A model generated the notes under the pieces. The model worked only from the letters and a program-made list of their open reading frames with translations. It made no database searches and had not been told where the DNA came from. From positions 27,066 to 91,065 of the forward strand of contig CAWGNT010000003.1 of the NCBI GenBank assembly GCA_963824085.1: a stretch of DNA of 64,000 bases. Direction: 5' to 3'. A program made the position numbers and the translations under genes. This document shows positions 10,096 through 19,085 of this stretch, one piece after another. Positions within the stretch are counted from its first letter, which is position 1. Each line of letters starts with the position of its first letter. The DNA comes from JARRNE01 sp963824085 (GTDB taxonomy: Bacteria; Pseudomonadota; Gammaproteobacteria; Chromatiales; Chromatiaceae).

Positions 10096-11044
10096 CGGGG
10101 AAGTGATCGTAGCCCAATAGGCCCGACCGCCATTCTGTGCGGTCCGCCCGCACGCACCGCAGTCCCAACTGCTCGGTGATGACCCCAATCGGCGTAAGGC
10201 GGCAGTCGGAACGGCGCGCGAGGATATCGAGCGTTGCGCAACGATCGGGCGGAAGCGTGAAGCAAAGCTCGTAGTCGTCGCCCGAGGCGAGCGGCAGGCC
10301 CCAGTCGTCGCTGGCGGCGACGTACTCGGCAACCTCCGCCGACAGGGGCAAGGCCGAAAGGGTGATCTCAGCACCGACACCGCTTGCTTCGAGGATATGA
10401 CCCAAATCCGCCGTCAGCCCGTCGGACAGGTCGATCATCGCAGAGGCGATACCTCGCAAGGCGATCCCCAGCTCGACGCGCGGCACTGGACGGTCGAGCC
10501 GATTACCCACCCAGGGCGGTACTGCCTCGCCCGCCTGCAGTCGGCGCAGCGCGAGACCTGCATCCCCAAGAGTCCCGCTAACCCATACGCGATCGTCAGG
10601 GTGCGCACCGCTGCGTCTCACTGCCGACCCCACGGGAGCTAGGCCGTGAACCTGGACGGTGACGCTCAGTGGTCCCCGGGTCGTGTCCCCGCCCACAAGC
10701 TGGACGTCGTGCTCCGCGGCCAGCATCCCGAAGCCCCTGCAGAAAGCGTCAAGCCAGGGCCGGTTCGCTTCTGGCAGCGTCAGGGCGAGGGTGGCCCATG
10801 CAGGCTGCGCACCCATGGCGGCGAGGTCGCTGAGCCCCACCGCAAGGGACTTGTGGCCCAGTCCCTCGGGGTCGCAATCCGGTAGGAAGTGCACACCCGC
10901 CACTAGCGTGTCGATGCTCACCGCGAGCTCGACGTCCGCGGATACTCGCAGCAGCGCGCAGTCGTCACCCACCCCCAGCACAACGTCCCGGCGCGAGACG
11001 CCTATACGGGAGAAGTAATCGCGGATCAGGTCGAGCTCGGACAA
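10085..11044 (-). CDS. thiL: Thiamine-monophosphate kinase
   Basis: ThiL phosphorylates thiamine monophosphate to thiamine diphosphate, the last step of cofactor synthesis. The 319-residue length fits the family. 'LGVGDDCALL' (about residues 24-33) is the N-terminal metal/ATP motif, 'AVSIDTLVAGVHF' (residues 42-54) the substrate strand, 'VGLSDLAAMGAQP' the helix of the PurM-like fold, and 'LVGGDTTRGPLSVTV' plus 'IDLSDGLTADLGHI' complete it. The apparent start is TTG at 11044 with a weak ribosome-binding site. It overlaps pgpA by 11 bases and follows nusB after about 90 bases, the standard gammaproteobacterial order. I see no THI riboswitch in the gap. Confidence 0.95.
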   Translation of the reverse strand: MSELDLIRDYFSRIGVSRRDVVLGVGDDCALLRVSADVELAVSIDTLVAGVHFLPDCDPEGLGHKSLAVGLSDLAAMGAQPAWATLALTLPEANRPWLDAFCRGFGMLAAEHDVQLVGGDTTRGPLSVTVQVHGLAPVGSAVRRSGAHPDDRVWVSGTLGDAGLALRRLQAGEAVPPWVGNRLDRPVPRVELGIALRGIASAMIDLSDGLTADLGHILEASGVGAEITLSALPLSAEVAEYVAASDDWGLPLASGDDYELCFTLPPDRCATLDILARRSDCRLTPIGVITEQLGLRCVRADRTEWRSGLLGYDHFPDEG

Positions 11045-11132
11045 GGAACCTCAGAGCAGTCGGACCCGTCGGCCGTCGACTCCCGCGTGCCGATCCTCGA
11101 GCAATACGCACCGCGGACGAGAGCGGACCTCA

Positions 11133-11648
11133 TTACGGGGCACGCTCACGGCCCGTCGCTCCAGCACCCGCCTCCGCTGGCCGCACGTCGCGGGCAACCC
11201 GATCCAGCACACCATTGACGTAGCGGTGGCCTTGCTCGGCGCCGAACAGCTTGGCGAGGTCCACCGCCTCGTTGATGGCCACTCGGTAGGGTACCCCAGG
11301 GCAGTACAACAGCTCGTAGACACCGAGGCGCAAGATGGCCCGCTCCACCGGGTCTACCTGCTCAATCCCGCGGTCCAATGCGGGCTTCAGACGGGCATCC
11401 AGCTCCGCGAGACGTTCGGGCACTCCGTGAACGAGCTCGCGGAATAGCTTGCGATCGAACGACGACCTGCCCTGTGGCGCAGCCCCGGCTTCCTCCTCCA
11501 TCTCCGCCAGGGAATCCGCCAACTCGTCTACCCAGACTGGGTCATCGAAGAAGTGACGCGCAATCTCTCTTGCATCCTGACCGGTGAGCTGCCACTGGTA
11601 GATGGCCAGCACGGCGTAGCGCCGCGCCTGGCTGCGGTGGCCGACCAT
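11133..11648 (-). CDS. nusB: Transcription antitermination factor NusB
   Basis: The ATG at 11648 starts 'MVGHRSQARRYAVLAIYQWQ', the typical NusB N-terminus, giving 171 residues. A longer in-frame start at 11777 would add 43 residues that overlap ribH and do not look like protein. 'ARRYAVLAIYQWQLTG' is the RNA-binding helix, 'LDRGIEQVDPVERAILRLGV' and 'YRVAINEAVDLAKLFG' are family hallmarks, and 'RYVNGVLDRVAR' ends the domain. NusB binds boxA RNA with NusE (S10) to prevent premature termination in rRNA operons. It begins 1 base after the ribH stop codon, so the two are almost certainly co-translated. Confidence 0.95.
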   Translation of the reverse strand: MVGHRSQARRYAVLAIYQWQLTGQDAREIARHFFDDPVWVDELADSLAEMEEEAGAAPQGRSSFDRKLFRELVHGVPERLAELDARLKPALDRGIEQVDPVERAILRLGVYELLYCPGVPYRVAINEAVDLAKLFGAEQGHRYVNGVLDRVARDVRPAEAGAGATGRERAP

Positions 11649-11649
11649 A

Positions 11650-12120
11650 CTAGTCGAGCTGCCGCAGCAGGCTAACCATCTCGATGGCGGACATCGCGGC
11701 CTCGGCCCCCTTGTTGCCCGCCTTGGTTCCGGCCCGCTCGATAGCTTGCTCGATGGTGTCGACCGTGAGCACGCCAAAGGCTACGGGAACTCCATGCTTC
11801 ATGCTGACGTGTGCAAGCCCCTTCACGCATTCACTGGCAACGTACTCGAAGTGCGGCGTGCCGCCGCGGATGACTGCGCCGATGGCGACGATCGCGTCGA
11901 ACCCTCCCTTCGCTGCGATTCGCTCGACGGCCAGGGGCATCTCGAATGCGCCGGGGACGCGGACGATAGTCAGATCCGAATCCTCGGCACCATGGCGCTT
12001 GAGCGCATCCACGGCGCCCGCCAGCATATTCTCGACGACGAAGCTGTTGAAACGCGCAACGACCAGGCAATAGCGCGTATTGTAGACGCGCAGCGCGCCT
12101 TCGACGGTCGGGATTGTCAT
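11650..12120 (-). CDS. ribH: 6,7-dimethyl-8-ribityllumazine synthase
   Basis: RibH condenses 5-amino-6-ribitylaminouracil with 3,4-dihydroxy-2-butanone 4-phosphate, the penultimate step of riboflavin synthesis. The 156-residue protein is full length. Signatures include 'RYCLVVARFNSFV' near the N-terminus (substrate-binding Phe-Asn), 'VRVPGAFEMPLAVERIA', 'VAIGAVIRGGTPHFEYVASE' (phosphate-binding Gly-rich loop and catalytic His) and 'PVAFGVLTVDTIEQAIERAG'. The start has a strong ribosome-binding site, GGAGGAGT, on the minus strand. It opens the ribH-nusB-thiL-pgpA cluster; ribA/ribB/ribE are not in the window. Confidence 0.96.
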   Translation of the reverse strand: MTIPTVEGALRVYNTRYCLVVARFNSFVVENMLAGAVDALKRHGAEDSDLTIVRVPGAFEMPLAVERIAAKGGFDAIVAIGAVIRGGTPHFEYVASECVKGLAHVSMKHGVPVAFGVLTVDTIEQAIERAGTKAGNKGAEAAMSAIEMVSLLRQLD

Positions 12121-12194
12121 GAAGGTCGTACTCCTCCGGCCAAGGCCGGATACCGCGACGGATGCAGTCGGAATGGCAATATTCTACTCGCGAT

Positions 12195-12217
12195 GCGCCA
12201 ACTTCGTATGTTGGCGC
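12195..12217 (-). promoter_or_regulatory. Perfect hairpin in the ribH leader region
   Basis: GCGCCAAC and GTTGGCGC (8 bp) pair perfectly around a 7-base loop, about 75-97 bases before the ribH start. A second hairpin (GCGGCGCT with AGCGCCGC) lies at 12247-12266. Neither is followed by a T-run on the minus strand, so they are not clear terminators of glgX. They could be operator or leader structures. The region does not resemble the conserved FMN riboswitch. Confidence 0.3.
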
Positions 12218-12346
12218 TGCCGGCTTGGAGACCCCGGAATATGGGCGGCGCTTGCGAGCGCCGCACTAACGTGGTGCTGACTCGTCACTCAGCCCCCTGG
12301 CGAATTCCTTGTCAGGAGCCGAGTGATTTGTGCGGGGGCACGAAAC

Positions 12347-14437
12347 TCACCTCCCCTCCAGCACCACGACACTGCGCGCGTAGGCCCGGTAGCGCGACTC
12401 TGTAACCGGCCGCTGATCCCGCGGCGGCACGAGGTCACCGGGAGCCGAGCGCGCCGTGTCCACCGCAAGATGCCACACACGTCCGGCCAGCGTCGGCAAG
12501 GCGAACGTCCGTGCCTCGACGCTCATGTTGAGGAGGACATGGAGATCCGCCTCGGAATCCGCCATCCGCGCCAGGGTGAACGCCAGCGTTTGGCATGTCG
12601 GGTCATCCCATTGTGCTTTGCCGATCTCCAGACCGTGCCAGGTGATGTCCGGGTGCGGGACCCTGTCTCTTACGCGACCGGAGAGATAACGCCTGCGCTG
12701 GAGACTTGGATGGCGCTTGCGCAAGCCGATGAGACCGATGACAAAGCGAAGCATGTCCGCGTTCTTCTCGACCAATCCCCAGTCAAACCAGCCAAGCTCG
12801 TTGTCCTGGCACCATGCATTGTTGTTGCCGTGCTGGGTGCGCAGAACCTCGTCCCCCGCCAGCAACATCGGAACCCCCTGACTGACGAGCAGGACGGACA
12901 TCAGATTCTTGCTTTGCCGCAGACGCAGCGCCTGGATCTGCGGATCATCGGTCTCACCCTCGACACCGCAGTTCCAGCTCAGGTTGTCGTTGGTGCCGTC
13001 CCGATTGTTCTCGCCATTGGCTTCGTTGTGCTTGTGGTCGTAGCTCACCAGATCCCACAGGGTGAAGCCGTCGTGGCAAGTCACAAAATTGATGCTGTTG
13101 ATCGGAAGCCGCAAGTTCGCCTGGTAGAGGTCGCTGCTGCCGGCGATGCGGCTCGCGACCTCACCCACTAGCCCCGGGTCACCGCGTAGGAAGCGGCGCA
13201 CGCTATCCCGATAGCGCCCATTCCACTCCATCCACCGGTACCCCGGAAAGGTTCCCACCTGGTAGAGACCCGCGGCATCCCAAGCCTCGGCAATGATCTT
13301 GGTATGCGCCAAGGGGTCCGAAAGCTCGATGCCCCACAACAGCGGAGGGTTGTGCATTGGCCGGCCGTCGTCGTCGCGCGCCAAGGCGCTCGCGAGGTCG
13401 AAGCGGAAGCCGTCGACATGCATCTCGCGAGCCCAATATTCCAGGCAATCGATGACAAAGCGTGCGACGAATGGATGATTGGCATTGAGCGTATTACCGC
13501 AGCCTGTAAAGTCCAGGTAGATGCTCTTGTCAACCTGATCCAACAGGTAGAAGGTTTCGTTGCCAAAACCCTTGAAGCTGAGCAGCGGTCCTCCGGCTCC
13601 TCCTTCCGCGGTGTGGTTGAACACCACATCGAGGATCACACCGATGCCCGCCCGGTGCAGCGCCTTGACCATGTCGCGGAATTCGGTGCGGTGGCTCCCC
13701 TGGCGAGGGGCGATGCAGTAACCAGGGTGGGGCGAGAAGAAGCTGTGCGTGCTGTAGCCCCAATAATTAGTCAGCCCCCTGTCCCACACCTGCTCAGGGA
13801 CGTCCTGCACATCGAACGCCATGACGGGCATCAGCTCGACGTGTGTAATCCCTAGCGACCTGAGATAGGGGATCTTTTCGATAACGCCCGAGAAAGTCCC
13901 CGGGAAGCGCACCCCCGAAGCCGGGTGACGCGTAAACCCGCCGACGTGCATCTCGTAGATGATCATCTGCTCGGCTGGAACCTGCAGCGGGGTGTCGCCC
14001 TCCCAGTCGTAGTCGTCGGCCAAAACGACCGCCCGCGGGGAATCGTGCGGTTTGACTCCGACCCGCTGTCGCTGCCAGCGATCCCAATTGCAGGTATTCA
14101 CCGCGCGACCCCACGGGTCTATGAGCTCGACGGCAGGATCAAAGCACCAACCGTGGCCCGTGGGATCGTAGGGTCCTTCCATCCGCCACGTGTAGTGGGT
14201 CCCGGGCGGGAGATCGACCACCAGGACGTGCCAGGTGAAGAAGGTGTGATTGACTTCGGGATCCAGACGAATGACCTGGAACGGCTCTGAGCTCAAGGCT
14301 GCCTCGTACAGGAAGAGCTCAGCACCGACGGCATGGCGGCTATACACGGAGAAGTTGACGCCCTCATCTTCCACCGTCGCGCCCAGAGGGTAGCGGCGCC
14401 CAGGACGAGCGGTGTACGGGCCGGATTGGGAGATCAT
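12347..14437 (-). CDS. glgX: Glycogen debranching enzyme (isoamylase type)
   Basis: GlgX hydrolyses alpha-1,6 branch points of limit dextrins during glycogen breakdown. The 696-residue protein has an N-terminal carbohydrate-binding module ('RRYPLGATVEDEGVNFSVYS', residues 14-33), a GH13 barrel and a C-terminal beta domain. Catalytic residues are Asp347 in 'VDGFRFDLAS', Glu384 in 'IIAEAWD' and Asp456 in 'VTCHDGFTL'; 'VILDVVFNHT' (about 267-276) is conserved region I. The insertion with 'HKHNEANGENNRDG' is typical of GlgX rather than GlgB. It is not next to other glycogen genes. The polyphosphate kinase immediately upstream hints at a storage-metabolism neighbourhood, but the ~150-base gap makes co-transcription uncertain. 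Confidence 0.95.
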   Translation of the reverse strand: MISQSGPYTARPGRRYPLGATVEDEGVNFSVYSRHAVGAELFLYEAALSSEPFQVIRLDPEVNHTFFTWHVLVVDLPPGTHYTWRMEGPYDPTGHGWCFDPAVELIDPWGRAVNTCNWDRWQRQRVGVKPHDSPRAVVLADDYDWEGDTPLQVPAEQMIIYEMHVGGFTRHPASGVRFPGTFSGVIEKIPYLRSLGITHVELMPVMAFDVQDVPEQVWDRGLTNYWGYSTHSFFSPHPGYCIAPRQGSHRTEFRDMVKALHRAGIGVILDVVFNHTAEGGAGGPLLSFKGFGNETFYLLDQVDKSIYLDFTGCGNTLNANHPFVARFVIDCLEYWAREMHVDGFRFDLASALARDDDGRPMHNPPLLWGIELSDPLAHTKIIAEAWDAAGLYQVGTFPGYRWMEWNGRYRDSVRRFLRGDPGLVGEVASRIAGSSDLYQANLRLPINSINFVTCHDGFTLWDLVSYDHKHNEANGENNRDGTNDNLSWNCGVEGETDDPQIQALRLRQSKNLMSVLLVSQGVPMLLAGDEVLRTQHGNNNAWCQDNELGWFDWGLVEKNADMLRFVIGLIGLRKRHPSLQRRRYLSGRVRDRVPHPDITWHGLEIGKAQWDDPTCQTLAFTLARMADSEADLHVLLNMSVEARTFALPTLAGRVWHLAVDTARSAPGDLVPPRDQRPVTESRYRAYARSVVVLEGR

Positions 14438-14591
14438 TGCTTGCTTGGACGACTGACTCGTGCTCGTGGGTATTCTTCTTTGGCGGCGTCTTCGGCATGT
14501 TCCGTCCTGCGCGCACCGTGCCGAGCTTCACCCTTGGTGACCGGTAACGATTCTCAGCTATGCCTGTTTGTCGCGAATCCAGTGCGGAAGG

Positions 14592-15506
14592 TCAGGCCGT
14601 GAACTTACCTTCCCGCAGCATCTGCGCCTCCATAACCTCAAGCTCTCTCGCACCGGAGATAACGACCTCCGGATCGGGTACAAAGTCCAAATCAGGATCC
14701 AACCGCTCGTACGGCACCGCGTTGAGGATCACCTTGATGGCGTTCAGCCGGGCACGATACTTGTTGTTTGAGCGGATCACGGTCCAAGGGGCATGAGTCG
14801 TGTGACTCCGCCTGAGCATCTCGTATTTCTGGCGCGTAAAGTCGTCCCAGCGGTCCTGCGCCTGAACGTCGATCTCCGACAGCTTCCATTGACGCAGCGG
14901 ATCGCTCTTGCGGCGCTCGAAGCGCCGCGCCTGCTCGTCCTTGGTGACGCTGAAGTAGAGCTTGACGAGGAGCGTGCCCTGGCGTACGAAATCCTTCTCA
15001 AAGCCCACCACCCCACGCATGAAGTTCTCGTACTCTTCCTGCGTACAGAACCCGAAAACCTGCTCCACCATGGCTCGGTTGTACCAGCTGCGATCGAACA
15101 GCACCACCTCGCCGCCGGTGGGAAACTGCTGCACGTATTTCTGGAAGAACCACTGGGTTCGCTGCTCCTCCGTGGGCTTGCCCAGGGCGACGACCCGGTA
15201 GTGCTTTTCATTCATGTACCGCGTGACGCGACGAATGGTGCCCCCCTTCCCCGCTGCGTCCCGCCCCTCGAACAGGATAATCATCCGGGTGTGAGTCGCC
15301 TCCAGGTAGGACTGCATCCGTATGAGCTCCGCCTGGTACGGCTTTAGGTTCTTTTCCTGACGCCGGCGGACCACCGCCTTGCGGTTGGCGTTCTTCACCT
15401 GAGCCAGAACTTGCCTCTGTTGACCGTAGTCGGTCAGCAGATCCGCAAGCCTGACCTGCTCGCCGCGCACAGTGACGTATTCTGGATTATTGGTGGCAAC
15501 CGTCAC
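14592..15506 (-). CDS. ppk2: Polyphosphate kinase 2 (first copy)
   Basis: PPK2 enzymes move phosphate between inorganic polyphosphate and nucleotides, usually favouring NDP or NMP phosphorylation. The 304-residue protein has the P-loop 'FEGRDAAGKGGT' (Walker A at 81-90), the lid-side motif 'EVVLFDRSWYNRA' (Walker B with the catalytic Asp-Arg), and 'WKLSEIDVQAQDRWDDFTRQ'. The 50-residue N-terminal helix before 'EKNLKPYQAELIRMQ' is usual for the one-domain class. A second PPK2 sits at 23706-24539 with clearly different sequence, so the genome keeps two paralogues, perhaps with different nucleotide preference. The start at 15506 leaves about 300 bases to the next gene. Confidence 0.93.
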   Translation of the reverse strand: MTVATNNPEYVTVRGEQVRLADLLTDYGQQRQVLAQVKNANRKAVVRRRQEKNLKPYQAELIRMQSYLEATHTRMIILFEGRDAAGKGGTIRRVTRYMNEKHYRVVALGKPTEEQRTQWFFQKYVQQFPTGGEVVLFDRSWYNRAMVEQVFGFCTQEEYENFMRGVVGFEKDFVRQGTLLVKLYFSVTKDEQARRFERRKSDPLRQWKLSEIDVQAQDRWDDFTRQKYEMLRRSHTTHAPWTVIRSNNKYRARLNAIKVILNAVPYERLDPDLDFVPDPEVVISGARELEVMEAQMLREGKFTA

Positions 15507-15653
15507 GGTATTCCCCCTGCCTTCTGCCTCATCCCGTGCGACTCGTCAGTGTAACATGGCGCGACGCCCTTTCTGGCTCGTGGCGGCGCCCAAGCCACGT
15601 CAGGAGCGAGCATTTGACTTAGGCGATTAGCGCTATACCTCGGCTGTGGGCCA

Positions 15654-15754
15654 GGGGTCGGGTACGGGCCGTCGAGACACGCCGCAAATGCGTTCCATGC
15701 AGGCTCCACGGCGCCCTCCCGGGCGCCGAGGCTCCCGCCGCCCGGCACCCGGCC
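15654..15754 (+). repeat. Dispersed ~100-bp inverted-repeat element, copy 1
   Basis: This stretch reads GGGTCGGGTACGGGCCGTCG, then ACGCCGCAAATGCGTTCC, a GGCGCCctcccGGGCGCC hairpin and GCACCCGGCCC. It is closely similar along its whole length to the reverse complement of 61468-61567, and shares core order with 24841-24940, 32435-32528 and 61011-61105. The ends are partly inverted copies of one another. It carries no gene. Confidence 0.7.
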
Positions 15755-15804
15755 CTTGCCTTGGTTTTCAGTTGAGTCAGAACGCTGATCGCCTTGACTG
15801 ATCC

Positions 15805-16949
15805 CTAGAACCGCCGGCCGCGGTCTACCAGCATCCAGGCGACAAGCCAGGCAAGGGCTGCTGCGACAGCTGCCAAACCAAAAGTGACGGACGCCCCTGC
15901 CCCGCTCCAGAGATACCCGCTGGTGAGACTCCCTGCGGCACCGCCGGCGCCGAAGCTCATGCTGTTGTATAGGGCCTGACCGCGGCCTTGGGTTTTCCCC
16001 GGGAAATAGTGGTAGGCGAGATGGATCGCGGAGGCGTGGAAGACCCCAAAGGTCGCGGCGTGCAGTGCCTGGGCGACGATCTGGACTCCCACGATCTCGA
16101 CGAAGTTACCGATCAGCAGCCAACGTAGTGCCGCGAGGGCAAAGCTCGCGAGAAGCAAGGGGCGCGCGCCGAAACGTTCCAGCAGCCAGTGCATGCGCAA
16201 GAACACCAGCACCTCGGCCGCTACCCCCCAAGCCCACAGGACGCCAACGGCGACACTCGAGTACCCCGCCGCCGTGAGATGAATCGAGTAGAAGGCATAG
16301 TAGGCGCCGTGGCTCGCCTGCATGAGGAAGCAGCTCGCCAGGAAGGCGAGCACCTCCGGGCGCTCCAAGAGTCGGAGCCTCTCTTCAGACGGCTGGCCCG
16401 CGATGAACGCCCGTGCTGTCCGGGACAAAGCAGACTGCTGACCCAGATTCCGATGTACAGAACCAGCACCGTGTAAGGCACGGCGCTCGTCCCTGCCCAC
16501 TTCAGCAATACTCCAAGGAGGGATACCGCGACGATGAAGCCGATCGAGCCCCAGAGGCGGATGGTGGCGTAGCGTCGGACACGGCGTCCGAGGTGATTGA
16601 AGGTCACAGCTTCCATTTGCGGTAAGGACGCGTTCCAAAAGAAGCCGAACAGAGTCATGACCAGGGCAACACCCCAGAAACCCTGAACTGCAAACACTCC
16701 GCCGAAAATGAGAGCCGAAAGCAGAGACGCCAGGCGCACCAGGGACATCCGCGAACCCCGCCGATCGGCGATCCAGCCCCAGATGTTCGGGGCGATGATC
16801 TTGGTGCCGAGCAGGACACCCATGAGCTGGCCGATCGCCAGCGGTGCGAACCCCCCGTCCTGCAGGTAAAGACCCCAGAATGGGAGCAGGGCGCCGAGGG
16901 ACGCGAAGTAGAACAGATAGAAGGCGGAGAGACGCCAATAGGGCATCAT
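15805..16949 (-). pseudogene. Major facilitator transporter (HcaT/PPP-like), frameshifted
   Basis: Read leftward from an ATG at 16949 (or 16946), the first half is an MFS N-domain: 'SAFYLFYFASLGALLPFWGL', then 'LMGVLLGTKIIAPNIWGWIA' with 'DRRGSRMSLVR', the family's cytoplasmic loop A. Near 16440 the frame is lost; in the neighbouring frame the protein continues as 'ALSRTARAFIAGQPSEERL' and the C-domain ('MQASHGAYYAFYSIHLTAAG') to 15805. All twelve helices are present if both frames are joined, giving about 380 residues. The composition resembles the phenylpropionate/nucleoside-permease-like MFS group ('SHGAYYAFYSIHL'), but the substrate is unknown. One indel separates the halves, so either a fresh pseudogene or a base-call error is possible. 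Confidence 0.82.
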
Positions 16950-17042
16950 GGAACACCCGGCGCGCTCACCAATAGAAATTTCGTTAACCCTCAGCGACAT
17001 GCCAATAACGGCGCGGTCTACGGCCGAATAGGTGTGGTGCAA

Positions 17043-17721
17043 CTCTATGCAACGCGCTACGCTGAAAACGTGCTGATACGGGCAACATCAAGCGTCGCGA
17101 GTATCAAAACTGTACGAGCCACATGAACAGGCCCCGAAGGTGCGGCGAACACCGTCGAGGCCCTGACCACCCACCCGACCTAGTAGGAGGTCCGGCAGAT
17201 GGCTACGAGAATCGTAGCACGACTATGGTGTCCTCCGTCGCGGAGGTCTAGCCATGGCGACCTACCAGCAACGCGGAAAGCGCTCGCGCGCCATCGTGCG
17301 CCGGCAAGGCAAAGCGCTGACCAAGACGTTCGCATTCAATTCACCAGCGAGGGGGACCGGAGCAGTGCAGACACGTCACTGTTTTTCCCTGGCGTTCTTT
17401 GCGTCCTGGCGCGCGTGATTGCCGAATCCAGGTTCACAGGCTCTTCGAGAGCGCCCCGGTCGTGCGGATCCCTGCGCCGGGGAAATGAGCTACGATTCCG
17501 GGGCGAGCGAGTCGGCTGCCTCAGTGCCGGAACTGCTGCCCTTGCCCGACCGCGGACAGCTCGCTCCGACCCGGCGTCATTGGGACTCACCATTGGTTTC
17601 GAAATTTCAGCACAGGTGTATTGGGCATAGTCCGCATCGCCTTTGCGGAGGCGATGCCGGTCCGAGGTAGGTCCGACGGGGGAGTGGCCCAGGGGCGTGG
17701 CATTGCTCAATAGGAGGCGAA
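17043..17721. other. Accessory intergenic stretch with an integrase trace
   Basis: About 680 bases without an intact gene. The only recognisable coding trace is an integrase N-terminus at 17254-17355 (listed separately). Before it lies a leader with AGGAGG (near 17185) and an ATG at 17200 that soon loses coherence. The rest, up to the AGGAGG of the AEC transporter gene, shows nothing I can support. Confidence 0.45.
17254..17355 (+). pseudogene. Tyrosine integrase N-terminal fragment
   Basis: The ATG at 17254 begins 'MATYQQRGKRSRAIVRRQGK' followed by 'ALTKTFAF'. This is the pattern of the small N-terminal arm-binding domain of phage-type integrases, in which an ExRGKRWRA(I/V)VRR..G...TKTF strand precedes the core-binding domain. 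The similarity ends after about 34 residues, and no core-binding or catalytic domain follows, so this is a truncated relic. It supports past integration of a mobile element between the MFS and AEC genes. Confidence 0.5.
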
Positions 17722-18687
17722 ATGCTTGACGTGCTTTTGCTTATCCTGCCCATCCTTCTCCCTATTCTCGCCGGGGCGGCGGTGGTACGGGCCGGGGTGC
17801 TACCCAGATCCGGCGCCCATGTACTGAGTCTGTTCTTTCTCTACCTGGCTGTTCCCAGTCTGTTGATTCATCAGCTTGCCGGACAGGACCTCAAGGAGCT
17901 TTACGACCCGACCTATATAGTCGCCTTCCTCCTGCTTTCCCTGGCGCTGTATGGCGGGCTCTATTTGGTGGAAAGAGTCCTGTTGAAGCGGGGTGTCCAG
18001 GTCAGCGCTCTGGCGGCGTTCGCGGGCTCAAAGTTCAATGCGGTGATACTGGCGCTGCCCATTCTTCAGGGCGCCCTGGGAAAGGCGGCGTCGGGGCCCT
18101 TCATCATCAATGTCATACTCGGCTATTTCACGACCCTGCCGCTTACGGTGGCGCTGGTGGGCCGCGCGGCGGGCAACGGTGGTGGCGGTGGGGTCAAGGC
18201 CGCCCTGGCGGCCATCACGGATGTGTTGAGGGACCCGCTGGTGGTCGGCGCCCTCATCGGTTTGTCCCTCGCGGCGACCGGGGTCCGGCTCCCGGTTTGG
18301 CTCGACCAGACCCTGCGGTCCCTCGGGGCCGCGGCGGTACCGACGGCCCTGGTCGCCAGCGGGATGGCGATTTCGCTGGCGGAGGTCACGCAGCACTTCG
18401 GCGAGGTGCTTTGGATTTCCGTCGTGCGCGTCCTGATCTCTCCGGCGCTGGCGATCGCGGTGGCGATGGCCCTCGGGCTGTCTCCGACACTCTCGATTGC
18501 CCTGGTCTTGAGCTTTGGCATCGCGACGGCGCAATTGATCGTGCCGCTCAGTGAGGAGGCCGGGGTCTACCGCACCGAGGCCGCGGCGGTCGTCGCGGCG
18601 ACAACGGTGTCCATGGTGGTCACCCTCCCGATACTGATCTGGATCTGCGCTCAGATCTGGCCTGGTCCGATACTGGGAGACCTTTAG
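17722..18687 (+). CDS. AEC (auxin efflux carrier) family transporter
   Basis: A 321-residue membrane protein with about ten predicted helices arranged as two halves, each typical of the AEC/BART superfamily. Recognisable segments are 'LFFLYLAVPSLLIHQLAGQD' (first repeat), 'AGSKFNAVILALPILQGALG' (the conserved crossover) and 'LVASGMAISLAEV' opening the second half. Bacterial AEC proteins move organic acids such as malate or malonate, or act as efflux pumps; no substrate can be read from the sequence. The ATG at 17722 has an excellent AGGAGG eight bases upstream. Both sides are gene-poor. Confidence 0.9.
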   Translation: MLDVLLLILPILLPILAGAAVVRAGVLPRSGAHVLSLFFLYLAVPSLLIHQLAGQDLKELYDPTYIVAFLLLSLALYGGLYLVERVLLKRGVQVSALAAFAGSKFNAVILALPILQGALGKAASGPFIINVILGYFTTLPLTVALVGRAAGNGGGGGVKAALAAITDVLRDPLVVGALIGLSLAATGVRLPVWLDQTLRSLGAAAVPTALVASGMAISLAEVTQHFGEVLWISVVRVLISPALAIAVAMALGLSPTLSIALVLSFGIATAQLIVPLSEEAGVYRTEAAAVVAATTVSMVVTLPILIWICAQIWPGPILGDL

Positions 18688-18800
18688 CCCCGCCGGGCCG
18701 GAATATTATCCGCCGGGCCAAGGCCCCGGACCAGACGACCGGCGGCGAGCGCTCCGCAACCCGAGCGTTGCGGGAAAAGGCGGGAATGGGGTCAGCTCGT

Positions 18801-18871
18801 GGGATGCGGTGAGCGCAGCGAACCGCATCGTTCGCGACGGGATGCGGTTCGTTGCTCACCGCATCCTACCC
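18801..18871. repeat. Nested inverted repeat (GATGCGGT family)
   Basis: Two arms, GATGCGGTGAGCGCAGCGA plus ACCGCATC (18803-18829) and its near-complement GATGCGGTTCGTTGCTCACC plus GCATC (18841-18865), can fold as one long hairpin. Each arm is also internally palindromic (GATGCGGT with ACCGCATC). Such elements are typical of mobile REP-like intergenic repeats in gammaproteobacteria. There is one copy in this window. Confidence 0.65.
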
Positions 18872-19050
18872 ACTTGGTAGCAGCAGCTGGGGGCAGCCCG
18901 GTTGCTAGAGATGCGCGAAAGCGCCACAGGTGAATCATTGACGCCAACTGCGCCAACACTGCGGCCGCTTCGCGTCGGTTGGCGGTACCGATTTCTGCCG
19001 GTTCGAGGGCGGCTCACGACCCAAAGGAGACGCTCGAGATAACCATAATT

Positions 19051-19085
19051 TGGGGAGTGTAAAAATTTCTGACAGTGCGTCGGAG
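19051..19085 (+). repeat. TGTAAAAATTTCTGACA motif, copy 1
   Basis: TGGGGAGTGTAAAAATTTCT, then GACAGTGCGTCGGAG. The core is a near-palindrome (TGTnnnAAATTnnGACA) and recurs in the same orientation at 20871-20908. The two copies bracket the di-haem peroxidase gene. Confidence 0.6.

Noticed and set aside
12121..12346. FMN riboswitch before ribH
   Set aside because: The conserved AGGGTTC-type FMN core is absent; only simple hairpins are present.
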